Below, in pieces: positions 34,483 through 48,778 of a stretch of DNA of 64,000 nt; positions within the stretch are counted from its first letter, which is position 1; every line of letters begins with the position of its first letter. This stretch comes from Epiperipatus broadwayi (lineage: Eukaryota > Onychophora > Udeonychophora > Euonychophora > Peripatidae). A program made the position numbers and the translations under genes. The notes under the pieces are model-generated. The model had not been told where the DNA came from and did no database searches. It saw nothing but the letters and a program-made list of their open reading frames with translations. The stretch covers positions 1 to 64,000 of the forward strand of contig JAQFVV010000234.1 of assembly GCA_028023455.1 (NCBI GenBank), read 5' to 3'.

Positions 34483-35295
34483 ATATATATATATATATGT
34501 GTAGATTTCTGTAATAAGTTTATATGCATCCCTTATGTATACATCAGATTTAGTATATGTCATTATTATATATATGCCAGTTGCATATGTTTTGATCGAG
34601 ACTCAAAAACTCATCCATTAATTAAAATGTATTAAGTTTAATTTTAAAATCTATTATTTGAAACCAAAAAATCTTTATATTGCTCTCTCAAATGTCTTAG
34701 TTAAACTATAATTTTAAAACAAACAAATAAACATACAAAGAATTTATTAACCCTTTTTATTGATCATACATTAGGTGAAAGATTGTACAATAATCACTAA
34801 TATTTCTTTAAGTATTTTCATCACATCATTCTGGTTTTATCCACTTTTAACACTTTGTTCAGAGATGTAATAATAAAAATATGACCAAAGACATGTAAAA
34901 CAAATGTTAATCTCCAAGGTACACATTTCAAGTTAAACCAGCACTCATTAGTTGACCCTGTCTGCAATCTTTTCCATATATTTTTATCATTGTTAAAAGT
35001 GGATATAAACCAGTCTCTACTTTGAGTAAGAGTGCTGTAGTGAAAATTACACTACAGAAATATTCATTATACAACGAATGTACATTGAATAAAAGCATTT
35101 AATAAACATGTATGAAAACTGACATTATAAAACAATGTATTTTTTAAAATTGAAATCATAAAAATAAAACAATCGTTTTTTTATATATAGACATTTAACC
35201 AAAATAAAGCAAAGAAAAACATTGTATGATATCTTACAATATTTAAAAAAATGTTTGTATTCATTTAATATGTCTGAGTATTATTATATACATAA
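34483..35295. other. AT-rich intron, no feature recognised
   Basis: The stretch 34740-35100 is slightly less AT-rich and might be an old repeat; I find no coding frame or repeat partner in the window. Confidence 0.45.
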
Positions 35296-37084
35296 TGTAA
35301 TGGTCGCTGCCTTCGTCTCTATTCACATTGAGCATGGCATGCATTTTCTAACATCGAGCAGCAATTAAGAAATATTCAAAGGCATCCAAAATATACATTA
35401 CTATAATCATACCTTTGAAAGGTTCGTTTACTGCAACCTTTGCACGCGACCTTAAGAATGAGATTGCTCCCCTGCTTAAGGGATATGATCATGTAATTAA
35501 TAAAGAGTTATAATCTCTTATATTTTCTTTTTTTATATATAAAATCAATAGAAAAGTGAATGCCTAATGAACGATTCCCGATCCTGGTAAGTTTAATTCC
35601 TGACTAGCTCAATCAACTCATGATCTTGGAATGGTGGTTTGTTGCTTCGTTAACAGAAAAGGTCAAACAATAATATCATTATCAAATACACAGCACAACA
35701 CCATACTTTAAAATTAGATATTAAAATTTATTAAGCCCTATATGATTATATAAATATTTACAGAATAAAGAAGAGAATAAACACACACACATAAATGATA
35801 TTAATTAAAATTCAAGTGTATAAATAAATTTTAAATAGTTTCATAAATGGGAAAGGAATGGTTTGAAATTCTCCCCTGCTTACACTTTAAACCCCACAAC
35901 TTGGAATAAATTACTTATTCAAAAACAATGTGTATTGGCCATGGTATGCACATGTTTCATAATAAAAAAAATGATTTAGCCATGAGTTAATGATCGTAAA
36001 AGTTCCATAATGCGAGTCCTGCACATGGTGGACAATAATAATTATTTGGAACACTTTCTAACACACTTTTATTCCTTATGGATACAATCCTGCATGTAGC
36101 AGATGGAATAAATTTACAAGGGGAACAAACTCATGCTCAACTACAATTTGAATCTTAAAAGTTCCATAATACGAGTCCTGCCCGTAGCGGACAATAATAA
36201 TTATTTGGAACACTTTCTTACACACTTTTATTCCTTATGAAAACAATCCTGCACTTAGCGTATGGAATAAATTTACTATTATTTCAAGGCAAAACACATA
36301 CATCCAATGACCAAACCACCCAAATATTTCTATTTAACTATTTTGAAATATTGAAATATTTCATATTTACTTTCTCTTTTTTTTATAATTTATTTAGATA
36401 CACCAATGAATTATGTGTACCTTTATGTTAAAATTACAAACGACATATTTGTAATTGAATTATGCAATTCATTGGTTCATTTAATAATAGCAATATTAGT
36501 AAAATAATGAATTACTCGTAATAAGACACAAAAATAGATATAAAACATAAATATTACTTCCCGAAGGTTTTGTTCTTCTCCGGGCTAAGATTTTGAGGGC
36601 GATATATATCTGCTGTGCAGGTGATTACTTAACAGGGCTTCAATGGAGGTTGGAAAATTGTCCATAGCAGCTACACTTTAAGAAATAGAAAGTCACATCA
36701 CTGGATGGCTATGTAGGTCTTTGAGCGGGGCGAATGTACCGAACTTGGTCTCCTATTCCATGTTCATTGTTGTGTCATTAATAAATCTTGATTCCATTCT
36801 GTATTGCTTCCTTTCTTCTTTATTTAATTGGACAGTATTCTTTCTCCCTTCAGTTAATACTTTTTAAAATATGTTCAGCTATTAATGACTCTTCCACTTG
36901 TTCAGCATTCCGAAAAAATAGTTTTTACACTCATAATTCTGCTTTTCCGTCAGTACACTCCGAAAACTATACTGCTAACTCAAAGAGAACAGGTAAGAGT
37001 GCCCGTGAGTATCAATAAATATAACCCAGCTAACTAACTCAATTTCACCTGACCAGACTTTATATACTCCCCCCCCCCATTACA
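35296..37084. repeat. Candidate solo LTR with TGTAATGG/CCATTACA ends
   Basis: TGTAATGG at 35296 and CCATTACA at 37077-37084 form an 8-base inverted repeat typical of LTR ends. The interior is less AT-rich, with a C-run at 37069-37078 and a TATATA motif. No clear target duplication is visible and orientation is unresolved. Confidence 0.35.
35998..36285 (+). repeat. Tandem duplication, 159 bp period
   Basis: AAAAGTTCCATAAT begins at 35998 and again at 36157; about 125 bp of each unit match, including ATAATAATTATTTGGAACAC. Within a unit, GAGTCCTGCACATGG and CAATCCTGCATGTAGC look like an older half-unit duplication. Confidence 0.75.
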
Positions 37085-38029
37085 GGGTGTATTATCTCAT
37101 CATCTCCACAAGTTATTGCTTTTACATTTCTGTTTTTAATTAAATTATTAATCCCTGTTTTTAATTACTTAATTCCAAACAATGGATTTAATTTTAGCTT
37201 ATCTGCTTGGAAAAAAAATTGTCTTATGATAAATTTCTCTTTTAATTAATTTCAGAATTTCACAGACCATTTAAATTCCAATCCCTTGATTTCTTTAAAT
37301 AATAATATAAAATCACATTTATTTAATTAAATAATTTTGAGTAGGTGTCAAGCCGAATGACCACTGCAACAATTTCTATATTTTTTTTCCAAAAACTTTA
37401 TACAATAAAAGAAAGAGGTAATTGGCTTGCCTGCAGTCATGAACATTAAGTTCTAAAAAAAAATTATAAAACTTAAACTGTATACTTGTTGTCACATAAA
37501 AATTGTTTTTAACTTTTCCAAAAAGAATATTCAACAAGTAACAGAAAAAAAAATACATTTGAGAATCTAAAATAAAATCAAAAATCAAAATAAAACATGT
37601 TTACTGATGGGTTACTTGCAAATACATTTCAGTTTCTCGCAATAATTTCTTTAATCCCCTGCCATATTTATTCATATCATAAATAAAAAAAATATATAGC
37701 ATTTATTAACAGCAAAATACATATTTATATGTGATGTCCACATTTGTTTATTTATAAGCGTATTATCACCATCCTATTTATTTACAATATAGTGTGTGTG
37801 TAAGCAACAGAGAAAATATACCTGCACAGACCACTCCTTTTATTATAATATGTACATTTGTTTGGGCTGCAACTATGCTTGCAGCCATCTTTGTGGCAGT
37901 CATTTAAGACTGACTGTCACAATAAGGATTAATTCATTAATTTTTAAAGAAAAAGTTTGTAAATTATTATCATTAAATGGCATTAATAGGTACAAAATTA
38001 TAGTCTCACAATATATATAAAATCAGAAA
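37085..38029. other. AT-rich intron, no feature recognised
   Basis: Homopolymer-rich sequence with short unremarkable frames; nothing supported. Confidence 0.45.
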
Positions 38030-38344
38030 AGCAAGTCATATATCGTGATTTGTTTTAAGCTTATATTACAGATATGTAATATAGGGAGCATACCAATAGG
38101 TCTAACAAGCTTTATCTAGAGGAATCCCTATCATCAGAATGGTTTTGAGCATTTGGCTCATCTCAGTGAGGTGCTCTGAGACATTTACATCTAGTGTCTA
38201 AATGTCCCAGAACCTCATTGAGTTGAACCAAATGCTTGAACCATTCTGATATAAGGATTATTCTAGATAGATATTTTTAAATGCTTTCTTTTTTGGCACT
38301 TATCGATGAAAGCCTGTTAGAGCTATTGGTATGCTTCCTATATT

Positions 38345-38345
<1 letters not shown>
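38030..38345. repeat. Fold-back element, family A, copy 3
   Basis: Starts AAGCAAGTCATATATCGTG like copy 2. ATATAGGGAGCATACCAATAG (38086) is the reverse complement of the right end CTATTGGTATGCTTCCTATAT (38321-38342). The arms meet near 38195 (GACATTTACAT…). This is the most compact copy with both ends. Confidence 0.75.

Positions 38346-38398
<53 letters not shown>
38346..38398. repeat. (CA)n(TA)n microsatellite
   Basis: CA dinucleotides to about 38362 then TA to 38398, followed by TGTGCCC. Confidence 0.9.
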
Positions 38399-38401
<3 letters not shown>

Positions 38402-41400
38402 GCCCTTTTCTATAGATCAGTAATAGTACATAACAGTCAATTACTAAAAAATTTTAAATTTAGAATATGTTCTTTTAATATGGTAATTGTATTAAGTCAA
38501 TTATATCTTTAAAGTACAATTTGAAGCTAAAGAGAATACGTAGTATATAAAATCATTTAAAAATAGTTATATAAAGCTTTAAATATTGTTGCATATGGTT
38601 GTAAAAGCTGGCCATATTAAATAACACAGCTATAAATAATTAAAAGTATATTTAATAAATTCGATTTTAATAGTTTAAAACTTATAGTTAATAAATGCTA
38701 TGTTTAAATTTATAATCATATTTAATAAACAAAAATTAATATCGTACATTTTAAAAATAAACTTTATGATGGTGAGAATTATATTTAATTCTATATTTTC
38801 TAAATTGTTCTTCCAAATTTTTTTTATAATTATTTTATATAATATAATAAGTGTATCAATTTTATAAATCTGGGCAGAGAAATAGATTGAAAATCGTCTG
38901 TCAAAGTTATTAATCACGTGATTTTTTAATGTATACTATCACACACAGGCTTGTTTGAAATAATAACAAAGTTTAAAATATTTTAAAAGTTATATTATAG
39001 AATTGGATGGAATTATTGCCTATCATAAAAGTAAATAGTATTAAACATTAAGTTAACTATCGTATGTAATGCTTAAATGATGTAATGTTTTAAATAGTAT
39101 CATAAAGACGAATACAGTTATAATATAAAAATTAAATATTTTATTTAAATAAAAATAGATAAATTGAATATTAAGAAATGGAATAAGTTATTAAGGTTAT
39201 TTTAAAAGTTATTTTAAATGTTTAAATAGTTTTAATAAAATAGTAATTTATTTAAAAGTAATATTTTAAATAATATTTTAAGTTCATTACATCATAATTT
39301 TTTATTTTCAAATATAATTCTGCTATAAATTGAAAATATGTAAATTTGTTCTCAAGCTAAAGTGGGAATTAACCAATAGGAATAGGTATTTTTACAGACT
39401 ATAAATATTGTCGTAACTAAGTTATCGGGGGAGATTAATAATGTATTGAAACCGAAGAAAGGTAAATTATAACTATCAAAAGATAGTATTTTTAAAATCT
39501 TTTATTTTAGTCAATTTTTTTAGTACTTTCTCATAATTTATTTGAAAAAAAAAAAACTAATTGATAATTTTTAACAGTAACTTGAAAAAAAGAGAGTATA
39601 AACTAAAAAATATTTTAATAATTTCGTTTAACATGCTTTGTTAAATTTTTTAAAGTTCTTTATGTATTTTATCTAAAAGTTTAACCTAAGCTACGCAATA
39701 AAAAATGGATATACTATAAAATAAAATGGATATAAATTGTAATACTGTAAAAATGTTTGAAATATTTATTGATACAGCTTTATTAATATTTAACCGAAGA
39801 ACTGTTCTGGTACATAAAAACCACAGCTCGGACATTATACGAGTCTAAAAATGTATTGAAACATATTATTTATAGGCTGATCCAAGATTTGTTTTTAAAT
39901 AGTAATAAGACAATTATATTTCATGGATTATTTTATATAATATGATATTCAAAGGAGTAAAATGTTATATCCTTTCTGAAGGTAACATTTTTTTTATATT
40001 TTAAAATGATATATAAAAAATACCAAATGAAAGTTTAAATGTATCAAGAAGGAAACAGAGATAAAAAGTGAACACATAGATGAATAAAAAAAATGGATCC
40101 ATGGAAATACAAATAGTACTTAAAAGTTTATCGAATATTTTTAAAAGTTAAATTAGATGGATTGATGCATCGGATACACAGAGAATATTGGTAGAGAAGA
40201 TTAAGAAGCTTCATGGGATTATTTAATAATTATCATTTTAAAAATTAAAACCAAGGATTATTTTCTATAAATTTTATTAAATGGATTAATAATTATTATT
40301 TTTATTTTAAACTTTAAAGCGCTTAGAGGAGAACATTTTTAAAACTCTAGAGAAAATAATAAGCATTTTGGATTTATCAGGAACTATCGTCAAGAAAATA
40401 TATAACTATAGTTTTGATTCTTTTTATTTTGTTAACCTAGTTTAAATCTAAATTTTTATATAAGATTAGGGAAAACATAAAAACATTGATTTATTAATAT
40501 TAAAATTTTATAATATAACAATCTAATAATTTAACTAAAAATATTTTAATATAAAGTGTATGGGTGTGAATTTTTATATCTGCAATGCTCAAGTGAACAA
40601 AGGAAGCCTACTGAACACGATAACTAGATAAACGTTATTGGTAATAATAATAACTATTAATAATTTTATAATGTATATTTTTTGTGTGTTTTCTTTAGAT
40701 CATCTATGGATAGCAAGAATGAAGTATAAAAGTTTTTTTTTTTTACTTATATGTACCGCATTTCATACAACATTTTTTAAAAACATTATGAGATAGGATT
40801 GATTTGAAAACATGCATATGAGATTATTATTATTATTATTATTATTTTTATTAGTGATATAATCCAACATAACAAATAATTATGTGATTCTTTTAAAATT
40901 TTATGTTATGGGATATTCAAATATTGTCTAAGTAGATTGTATATGATTAAACATACAGAGCAATGAAGTAAGCAACTTTTCTTATGGGATAGTAAGATTG
41001 TTTAACTATTAATGAATTTTATTTATTGTTTTGTAAATGCAGATAGTTATTTATCGATGTAAGATGTAGAAAAATCTTGAGAAATAATGTTGAGATAGTG
41101 GCTTGGAAGTACTATAGTTAGCAGGAAACCAAGATGATGTATTTATTTTTTTAAAAAATAGGATGTTATAAGGAATGGAAATAATATTTAGTCTTTATGT
41201 GGTTATCAGCATAGTTAACATAGCCCTATGACTGATACACATTTTATTTGGACAGTGTTTATATTTTTTTAAATATTTGATGTTCTAATAAAGCTGAAGA
41301 AATAGCTTTAACATCATCCCTGTACTAGAGGATATTAGGCAGATAAATGTCCTACCTCTTCGCACTGTACCATGATTTTGAGATATGTTAAGAATAATAC

Positions 41401-43191
41401 TCTAGCTTTCTTCCTTAATCCTATGCATCTGTTTTCGCTATCTTTATTCCATGTAACTGCACCGTTTAGTAAGATATTTTAAAAGAAATGATAAATAATT
41501 TAGAACTTAGGTTATGCTATCGTTTTTGGATAAGATTAGTTTATTTGCTTATAAGGAGCAGAATATTATAACTTAAAATTGAAGATCCAAAGTATCCTAA
41601 GGAAAGAAAAGAATCATAGACTATATTTTGAATTTTATTTCGGAAATGAAATATATATTTTTTTAAAATAAAGCATCTAAACAAAGATATTTTCTTTAAA
41701 GTGATAATAATTTTAAATGCTTTAGTATTATTATTTTTTTTAAGAGAAAATAAGTATTGCATATTTTAAAATACAATAGTACAAAGTAAATTATGTAAAC
41801 AATATGCATAGCATATTTTTTGTTTATTGATTAACAGACATGTATTGATGATTACACTTATATCATACTAAAGTAGGGCTTAAAGAAGAATATATTATGA
41901 TTAGTAAACATTGTGTGATAAATACTAAAATCTATTACTGAATTTTGGATAATATTTTTGTGTAACATCTTTGACTTTGCAAGATGAAATTTTTTTTTAA
42001 TATTTTGAGAAATCCATACTCATTATAAAATTTTGTTATTCTATAGAATGTTTTTCTAACTATGATTTTTTTTAAAAAAATAAGATAGTTTAATAATATT
42101 AAGGATAAAATGCTGTTGCTAATAAGGTAGATAAATTTATTTGTAATAAGTTAACCATAATGAGAAACCAAATAGTAACATTTTTTTTAAAAATTTTATC
42201 CTAAATCTAAATAAAGACATGATTGAAATATAAATTATTTTTTTTATAACCCGGTAGATCAAACTGTAAAGTAAAAAAAGGTTAAGGATATCCACTGTAA
42301 ATAGTGTAAATAAATTGTTGATTTATTTATCGTTAGTAATAAACTTTGTTAAATTTTGTTATTTCAAAAATTTTGTGTCAGAGTTATTTATTTCTCCACA
42401 TAGCTGCATGAAAACACGATATATGCATAATAATTGAAACAAATATATAATTTTGCACAAAAGATAGAGAATTATTTAAGAATTTAAATATTTTATTGGT
42501 ATTCATTATAATTAAATAATCATAATCTTACATTATTTATTGGTCATAAATCAATTATCACAATATTATATTAAATTATATGCTATCAGTTGCCACATAT
42601 ATTTTGTTTGTCAGATTATTGAAATGCTACCACGTATTTATTATATCATTACATGAAGAATATTATTATTGTTATTTATTATTATTAGTTTAAGTGTAGT
42701 AGATTATGACATAAAATCCCTTCTCATATTTTACTATCGTATTTTAAAATTAACTTAGAATAAATTTTATGAACCTGAGATTATTTTATCGAGCTAGATT
42801 ATTATTAAATAGAAGATTAAGATTTAATTATTAGTTTAATCTTAGTGAGTAGAAGTTATTAAAGTCGTAAGAATACTATGAGTTTATTTGAAATAATAAT
42901 AAGGGGGGGGGGATAGTGTTCTTATGCCATTGAGGTAGTATCCTGTAGGATATTGGCTCAATGTAATCTATCTTGTCACCTGTATTTTCACTTCAAGTCT
43001 CATGAAAATATTAAATATTTATTTAATTTATTTTTATAAACTGAACCTTATTCGGATTTAAAATTTGAGCTAGTGAAATATTTTAATTTTAATAATGAAT
43101 ATTTTAGTTATTAATTATTAACTGAGATAGAACCCGTTTTTTATTTTATTTCATATACTATTCTGAAGTGAGGATGCATAATTACAGGTTA

Positions 43192-43193
<2 letters not shown>
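38399..43193. other. 4.8 kb of extremely AT-rich intron, no gene recognised
   Basis: No exon or long ORF. Weak hints of an old LTR element are TGTGCCC after the TA tract (38399), CCAAT plus ACTATAAATATTG near 39371-39411, and a purine tract AAGGGGGGGGGGAT at 42901. These are too scattered to assign. A TTA trinucleotide run lies at 40828-40848. Confidence 0.4.

Positions 43194-43286
<93 letters not shown>
43194..43286. repeat. (TA)n microsatellite, about 92 bp
   Basis: Unbroken TA/AT dinucleotides, the longest in the window; can form cruciform structures. Confidence 0.95.
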
Positions 43287-43288
<2 letters not shown>

Positions 43289-43754
43289 TAACATATTCTT
43301 TTACACATGTGAAGAATATCTATACTTACATATGAAAAGACAAAACGACTGCAAATAGTCCCACATTTTAAAATATTTGTCAGTAAAGTATTTGCTGAAG
43401 ATTAATTTTATATATTTCTAAAATAATTTTGATCAACTATTCATAAAAATAAATATATCTTATGTTTGATTAATTAAATATAATTTAATTAATTGATTAT
43501 TACAAAATAATTCATTAATTTTAATGATATAAATAAGATATTTTATCATACAATTTTATCAGATACACTATGATATAAGAACTATGGAATGATGTGGAAT
43601 CATACAATTTTGTTGCAGAGAATTAAAAAACCAATAATAGTTTTTATTTTATTTTTATAATTATATTATATAGTATTCATGTAAATAAGTTACTTGCTAA
43701 AACGTTGATATGTATCAAAATAAAAAAGAACCCACACTAATCAAAGTCTGAGAG

Positions 43755-44085
<331 letters not shown>

Positions 44086-44478
44086 TCATATATATCTGCT
44101 ATCTATTGATTCATTAACTTATCCATGCACCCATCTACATATTTGTCTATCTATAAATAAATTATTAGTTATAAATGTAAACATCCAATTAATTGAAGTT
44201 TAAATATAGCTTTAATTGACTGAATATTTAGTAAAAGGATAAATTATTTATTTATATATTTAAATAAAAAATTGATTTTAAATAGTTGTGACTTGTAAAT
44301 TAAAGTATTAGAAACAAGATGTACTGCTAATTTGAAGTTCACCTATAAACATCAAATTGAGAGAAATGGTACCATTTAATTAATTATAACGTTGTTATTT
44401 ATATAATTTAGAGATTTAAAAAAATCTAGATAATTCATGAATATTAAGTATTTGATTTTAGTATCTTTTATTATATAG

Positions 44479-44568
44479 GAGTGTAATATTTTGATATGTA
44501 CTACTGAAGGTGGTGAATTAAATCATATTCCATATCCTTTGGAAGGAACTCGCTGTCAAGAATACAAG
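44479..44568 (+). CDS. ADAMTS-family metalloprotease, exon B: second half of disintegrin-like domain
   Basis: Acceptor TTATATAG ends at 44478 and donor AAG|GTAATA follows 44568. The exon is 90 bases, 30 codons, phase 0 at both ends. ECNILIC fits the family CxxLWC motif (W replaced by I), and IPYPLEGTRC fits the P-x-(D/E)-G-T-x-C segment. It connects exon A (QC motif) with exon C, which begins WCRSGKC, giving the canonical order QC, CxxLWC, GTxC, WCxxGxC. The cysteine usually present between LWC and GTxC is missing (ELNHIP). The frame stays open past the donor to 44697, but that part shows no family similarity. Confidence 0.8.
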
Positions 44569-45257
44569 GTAATAGAACGGTATTACTTATACTTTAGTGA
44601 TAAACAAAGAAAGTACAGCTTAACCATAAGCTTCACATACAATTTAGATATTATAATTCAAAATGTATTACACTTATTATTTAAAAAATCTATATGAAAT
44701 ACAGTATATAATTTGCTAAATTGTTTGTTTTAATTTTTGTTAAGGTTATTGTAGAAGTATTGATTTAAAAATAAGTTGCAATAGATATTTTGTTTGTTTT
44801 TATAACAAAAAATGGGTAAATATCAATGATTTCCATAAAGAAAAAAAAAAAAAAAATTCAAAAAACATTATTAATGTTTTATGTAAGTCGTTTGTAAGTT
44901 AATATATGTTTCTTTTGTTTTTTAAAGATAAATTAATTTACTCTCTATAAAAAAAATGTATAAAATTTTATTTTATTAATATTAATGTTATTAGAGTTTA
45001 CATTTATCAAATGCAGTTCCTTTTTTTTTTTAAAAAAAAGTATATGCATTCGAATTCTAGAAATATAAGAAAGTGAGAGAAAAATAAGTCTGCTATTCAT
45101 TGTAAAATAATACAGGAAAGACAAATATATACTTTTATATCATATGCTCTATTTATTTCATTTTTTTGTAATTTTAATTTTTCTACTTTCTTTGGTAGTA
45201 AATATTTTAATTTTTAATTACATCTATCTTAAATTATATATTTTTGTTTAGATAACA

Positions 45258-46036
45258 ACATAAAACAAATTAAATCTTGTGGAATTTTATCATGATGTTA
45301 TAACTTTTTCACATAAATTATTAGTATAAAAGGTATTATTTCGGTACATTTACAAGATGAGAATAAGATAACAATCATCTATATGAAGCTTTACTGGATC
45401 TTGAAAACAAAAAGGCAAAAAAATCGTTTACTAATTGTCTTGTAATTAGTTTTCTAAATGTGGTCATATTAAATTTAATTGGAATATATTTATAATAAAT
45501 TCGTTATTTAAAAGAAAAAAAAACGAATAATAGTCCACTTTTTAAAAAATATGTAAGACAGGTTGTGGTATATTTTTTTGAATAAGACGGATGTCCTTAT
45601 TTTATAATTTTTAAAGGGTGCTTTTTTGTTGTTGTTGTTATCTAAAAAAAGACAACAACAACAACAACAAAAAAGCACCCTTTAAAAATTATAAAATAAG
45701 GACATCCGTCTTATTCAAAAAAATATACCACAACCTGTCTTACATATTTTTTAAAAAGTGGACTATTATTCGTTTTTTTTCTTTTAAATAACGAATTTAT
45801 TATAAATATATTCCATTAAATTTAATATGACCACATTTAGAAAACTAATTACAAGACAATTAGTAAACGATTTTTTTGCCTTTTTGTTTTCAAAATCCAG
45901 TAAAGCTTCATATAGATGATTGTTATCTTATTCTCATCTTGTAAATGTACCGAAATAATATCTTTTATACTAATAATTTATGTGAAAAAGTTATAACATC
46001 ATGATAAAATTCCACAAGATTTAATTTGTTTTATGT
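45258..46036. repeat. Near-perfect inverted repeat, arms about 380 bp
   Basis: ACATAAAACAAATT at 45258 mirrors AATTTGTTTTATGT ending 46036. The arms differ at only a handful of positions and meet at a GTTGTTGTTGTT / AACAACAACAAC core with a loop of about 14 bases (ATCTAAAAAAAGAC). No coding capacity. It could be a young fold-back element or an inverted duplication; an assembly artefact is possible. Confidence 0.9.
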
Positions 46037-47381
46037 CACTAGGTATTAGTCTCTGTATTGCACTTCAACGTGTAAGTCTGTTTCCTACTTAAAAGTTTCC
46101 ACGATATTTAAATTGATTCATCATTTTCAAATCGATAATTGTTTGAGCTAAAAATCAAGATAATTTTAAGTTTCTTATTACCTAATAGATTTGTGAGATT
46201 TTTAAAAATTAATTATTAAATTCAAAATTTTTTATTTGCATTTAGAAATTTTTCAATCGCTGAATAATTTCACTCCTAAAATCTAAAATCCAAAATGATA
46301 AAATTCTGGTTTGTGATTTTAAATAATTTAAATTAGCTATGTAATCAGCAATCTTATATTATATCTTATTGCTTATTAAAGGAAATTATTTCAAAGACTA
46401 CACTCAAAACAGAAAACAAATTTGAAATCTGCATTGCCCATCTTTTCCTTTTTAATATCAATTTTAATTCAAAGACGAATGCTATTTATTACCAGTAATA
46501 AGCTTTATTCATTAAGTGAGACCAATATATTAACGAAGTTAATAAAAAAACCTTAGAAATTACTTCTTACTTATTAGTTTTTAATGCAAAGTCTGAAATT
46601 ACACCGTATATTTTATTTACTCATCTACATCTGAAAGCAATATTATGTTCTGTAGTCTTTATCAACGATATTACAAGACAATTATTAAAAAAATAATTTT
46701 ATTTTCATTAATTAGAAAAATAGAAACATTCTAAACTTTAGTTAGAACAATTATTTGAATTTGTAATGCTAAACTATTTTCATCATCTATAATTGATAGT
46801 TATATGTCATTAGAAAAATTCAAACTTTAAATTTTTTAAATATTTACAGTTAATAGCCATATTACACAGGTTAGTATATTACACAACGTTTCTAGTGACA
46901 TTATTTTTTAAATTTCCTTTAGGTGTTGTTGGCCTAACCAATAACAGTATTAGTATAGGAATTGAACCTGGAAGATACTAAAATGGTTTAACTAATTAAG
47001 TTATTCTATCTAAATCAACAATTAGTAGAATTTTGATAAACATATCTGTAAGGCTGATTTTTCTATTATTTTCTTAAATACAAGATTAATGAGTGGTTTT
47101 CAAATATTATGATTTATTATAATAAGTTAATTAATGATTTTTTACCCAATCAAAGATGTATTTTTTGTATGGGCATGATTTCCCGTTTGAGATAATATGT
47201 TCGTTTCTTTTTAATTATTAGTGTGTGTTCTTTTAATTATTTTCAAAGGTTGGCTATTTTTTAAATATATATGTCTTTCCACTATCACTTGGTATTTTAA
47301 AAATACAATTTTTGTTTTCCAACATTTCCAATTTGAATTTTGTTGAAATAAAAAAAAAAAAAACAACTATATATTTTGCAT

Positions 47382-47456
47382 TGGTGGTCGAGAGGTCAGC
47401 TTGACTGCCTTGCACTTGCAGGCAGTTGCCCGGGTTGCGGGTTCGCGCCCCGGCCG
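47382..47456 (+). repeat. tRNA-like short repeat (SINE head or tRNA pseudogene)
   Basis: TGGTCGAGAGGTCAGC resembles an RNA polymerase III A box of the Leu/Ser tRNA type, and GGGTTCGCGCCCC a B box 40-50 bases downstream. It is far more GC-rich than its surroundings. The anticodon arm (CTGCC…GGCAG) does not leave a standard seven-base loop and no good acceptor stem forms, so a functional tRNA is unlikely. A-rich runs flank both sides (47351-47363 and 47472-47481). Confidence 0.6.
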
Positions 47457-48778
47457 ATTCTATGACACTTTAAAAAAAAAAACCTTATCTAGAAAATAAC
47501 GTGAAAGTGGAAAAACATACATCACTTAAGTTAGTTAACTCATAGAGAATTAATTAAAATTAAAAAAATAATAATTAAAGAAAAGAGAGCATGTGTATCT
47601 AAAGTTGAAGACCATTCATAAATGAATGCATGTCTTATTGAAAAAAAAACAAAACAAGAATATTGGACAGAGAAGTAAAAATTAAAAAGAAAACAATTAA
47701 CAGAAATTCCTTATATAATAATGACGAATAATTCCATAAGTCAACCTAGTGTGACAATTTACATTCTTTAGAAACTATTTATTAATCTTGCTTTTAAAAG
47801 AAAGGAGATTCAAAAGGACTCATAGATACTTATATCAAATTTCTACTGATTTTGATAGAAAATTCTAATTAGTCAGAACATAATCTTAAATTTAATATTC
47901 ATAAATATAATGGTCCTAGATCTAATTCTCATGCTAATAATATTGATATTGATCACTATAACAACTGAGATAGAGAAAAAATAATAACACAGCCTAGTTT
48001 TACATGCTAATTTCTGTATTATTATTAGCAGTAGTAGGCATTTGTAGAGTTTGAATAAAGTTTGAATTATTTTAAAGATATTTTACTGAGAATTATAAAT
48101 GATGAAAATATTTCATCAAATAATTACAAGTTAAATGCTCACATACTTAAGAATGATTATAATTGTTTGGTTTCACATACTTCTAAAAAAATCTCCAACT
48201 GTTTTGAAGGTAATTTACTATTATGTTCTACCCATCCCTCCCAATCTTAAAAACCTTCAATTTTTATATTGCTGAAAAATGTTTTGATTTAACCAAAATA
48301 TCTATCGTTATCCAAATATTCAAGATTGATAGGCTGAATGTATTTTTTAAAAGTGGGTTGGAGATTTTTTATCATTCTCTTTTTTACAAATTTTACAATT
48401 AATGGCATAAGACAGCAGCGCTGACTATTTAATAGTAGAATCACCGTTAACGTATTTCAAATGTATATATTAATTTCAATATATCAAATAGATTTAAAGT
48501 TACTAGGAATATAATATTCTTGCATCTTATTTGTAATTTTATTATCAAAATTATTTTCTTATCACTTTCTTAACTTTTAAATTCAGTATACTATTGATAA
48601 ATTTTAATATTCAATTTGTTATTCTGACATGCAGAGAGGGAATGTTTTTTTTACAATATTTTCACTAATAAAGACGGAATAATTCAATGATTGCCAGAAA
48701 ATGAGAGGGTACTTCATTTCAGTGTTTCTCAAAAAAAGAAATACAAAAATTTCCAACGTATTATTTAGAACAAGGGTA

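Noticed and set aside
36237-37018. Frames of 64 and 76 codons as possible exons
   Set aside because: No family similarity or defensible splice pattern; inside the candidate LTR 35296-37084.
38399-43193. A complete LTR element from TGTGCCC (38399) to the purine tract at 42901
   Set aside because: No repeat partner, no ORF and no matching end; the signals are too weak.
47382-47456. Functional tRNA gene
   Set aside because: Anticodon loop is not seven bases and no convincing acceptor stem; kept only as a tRNA-like repeat.
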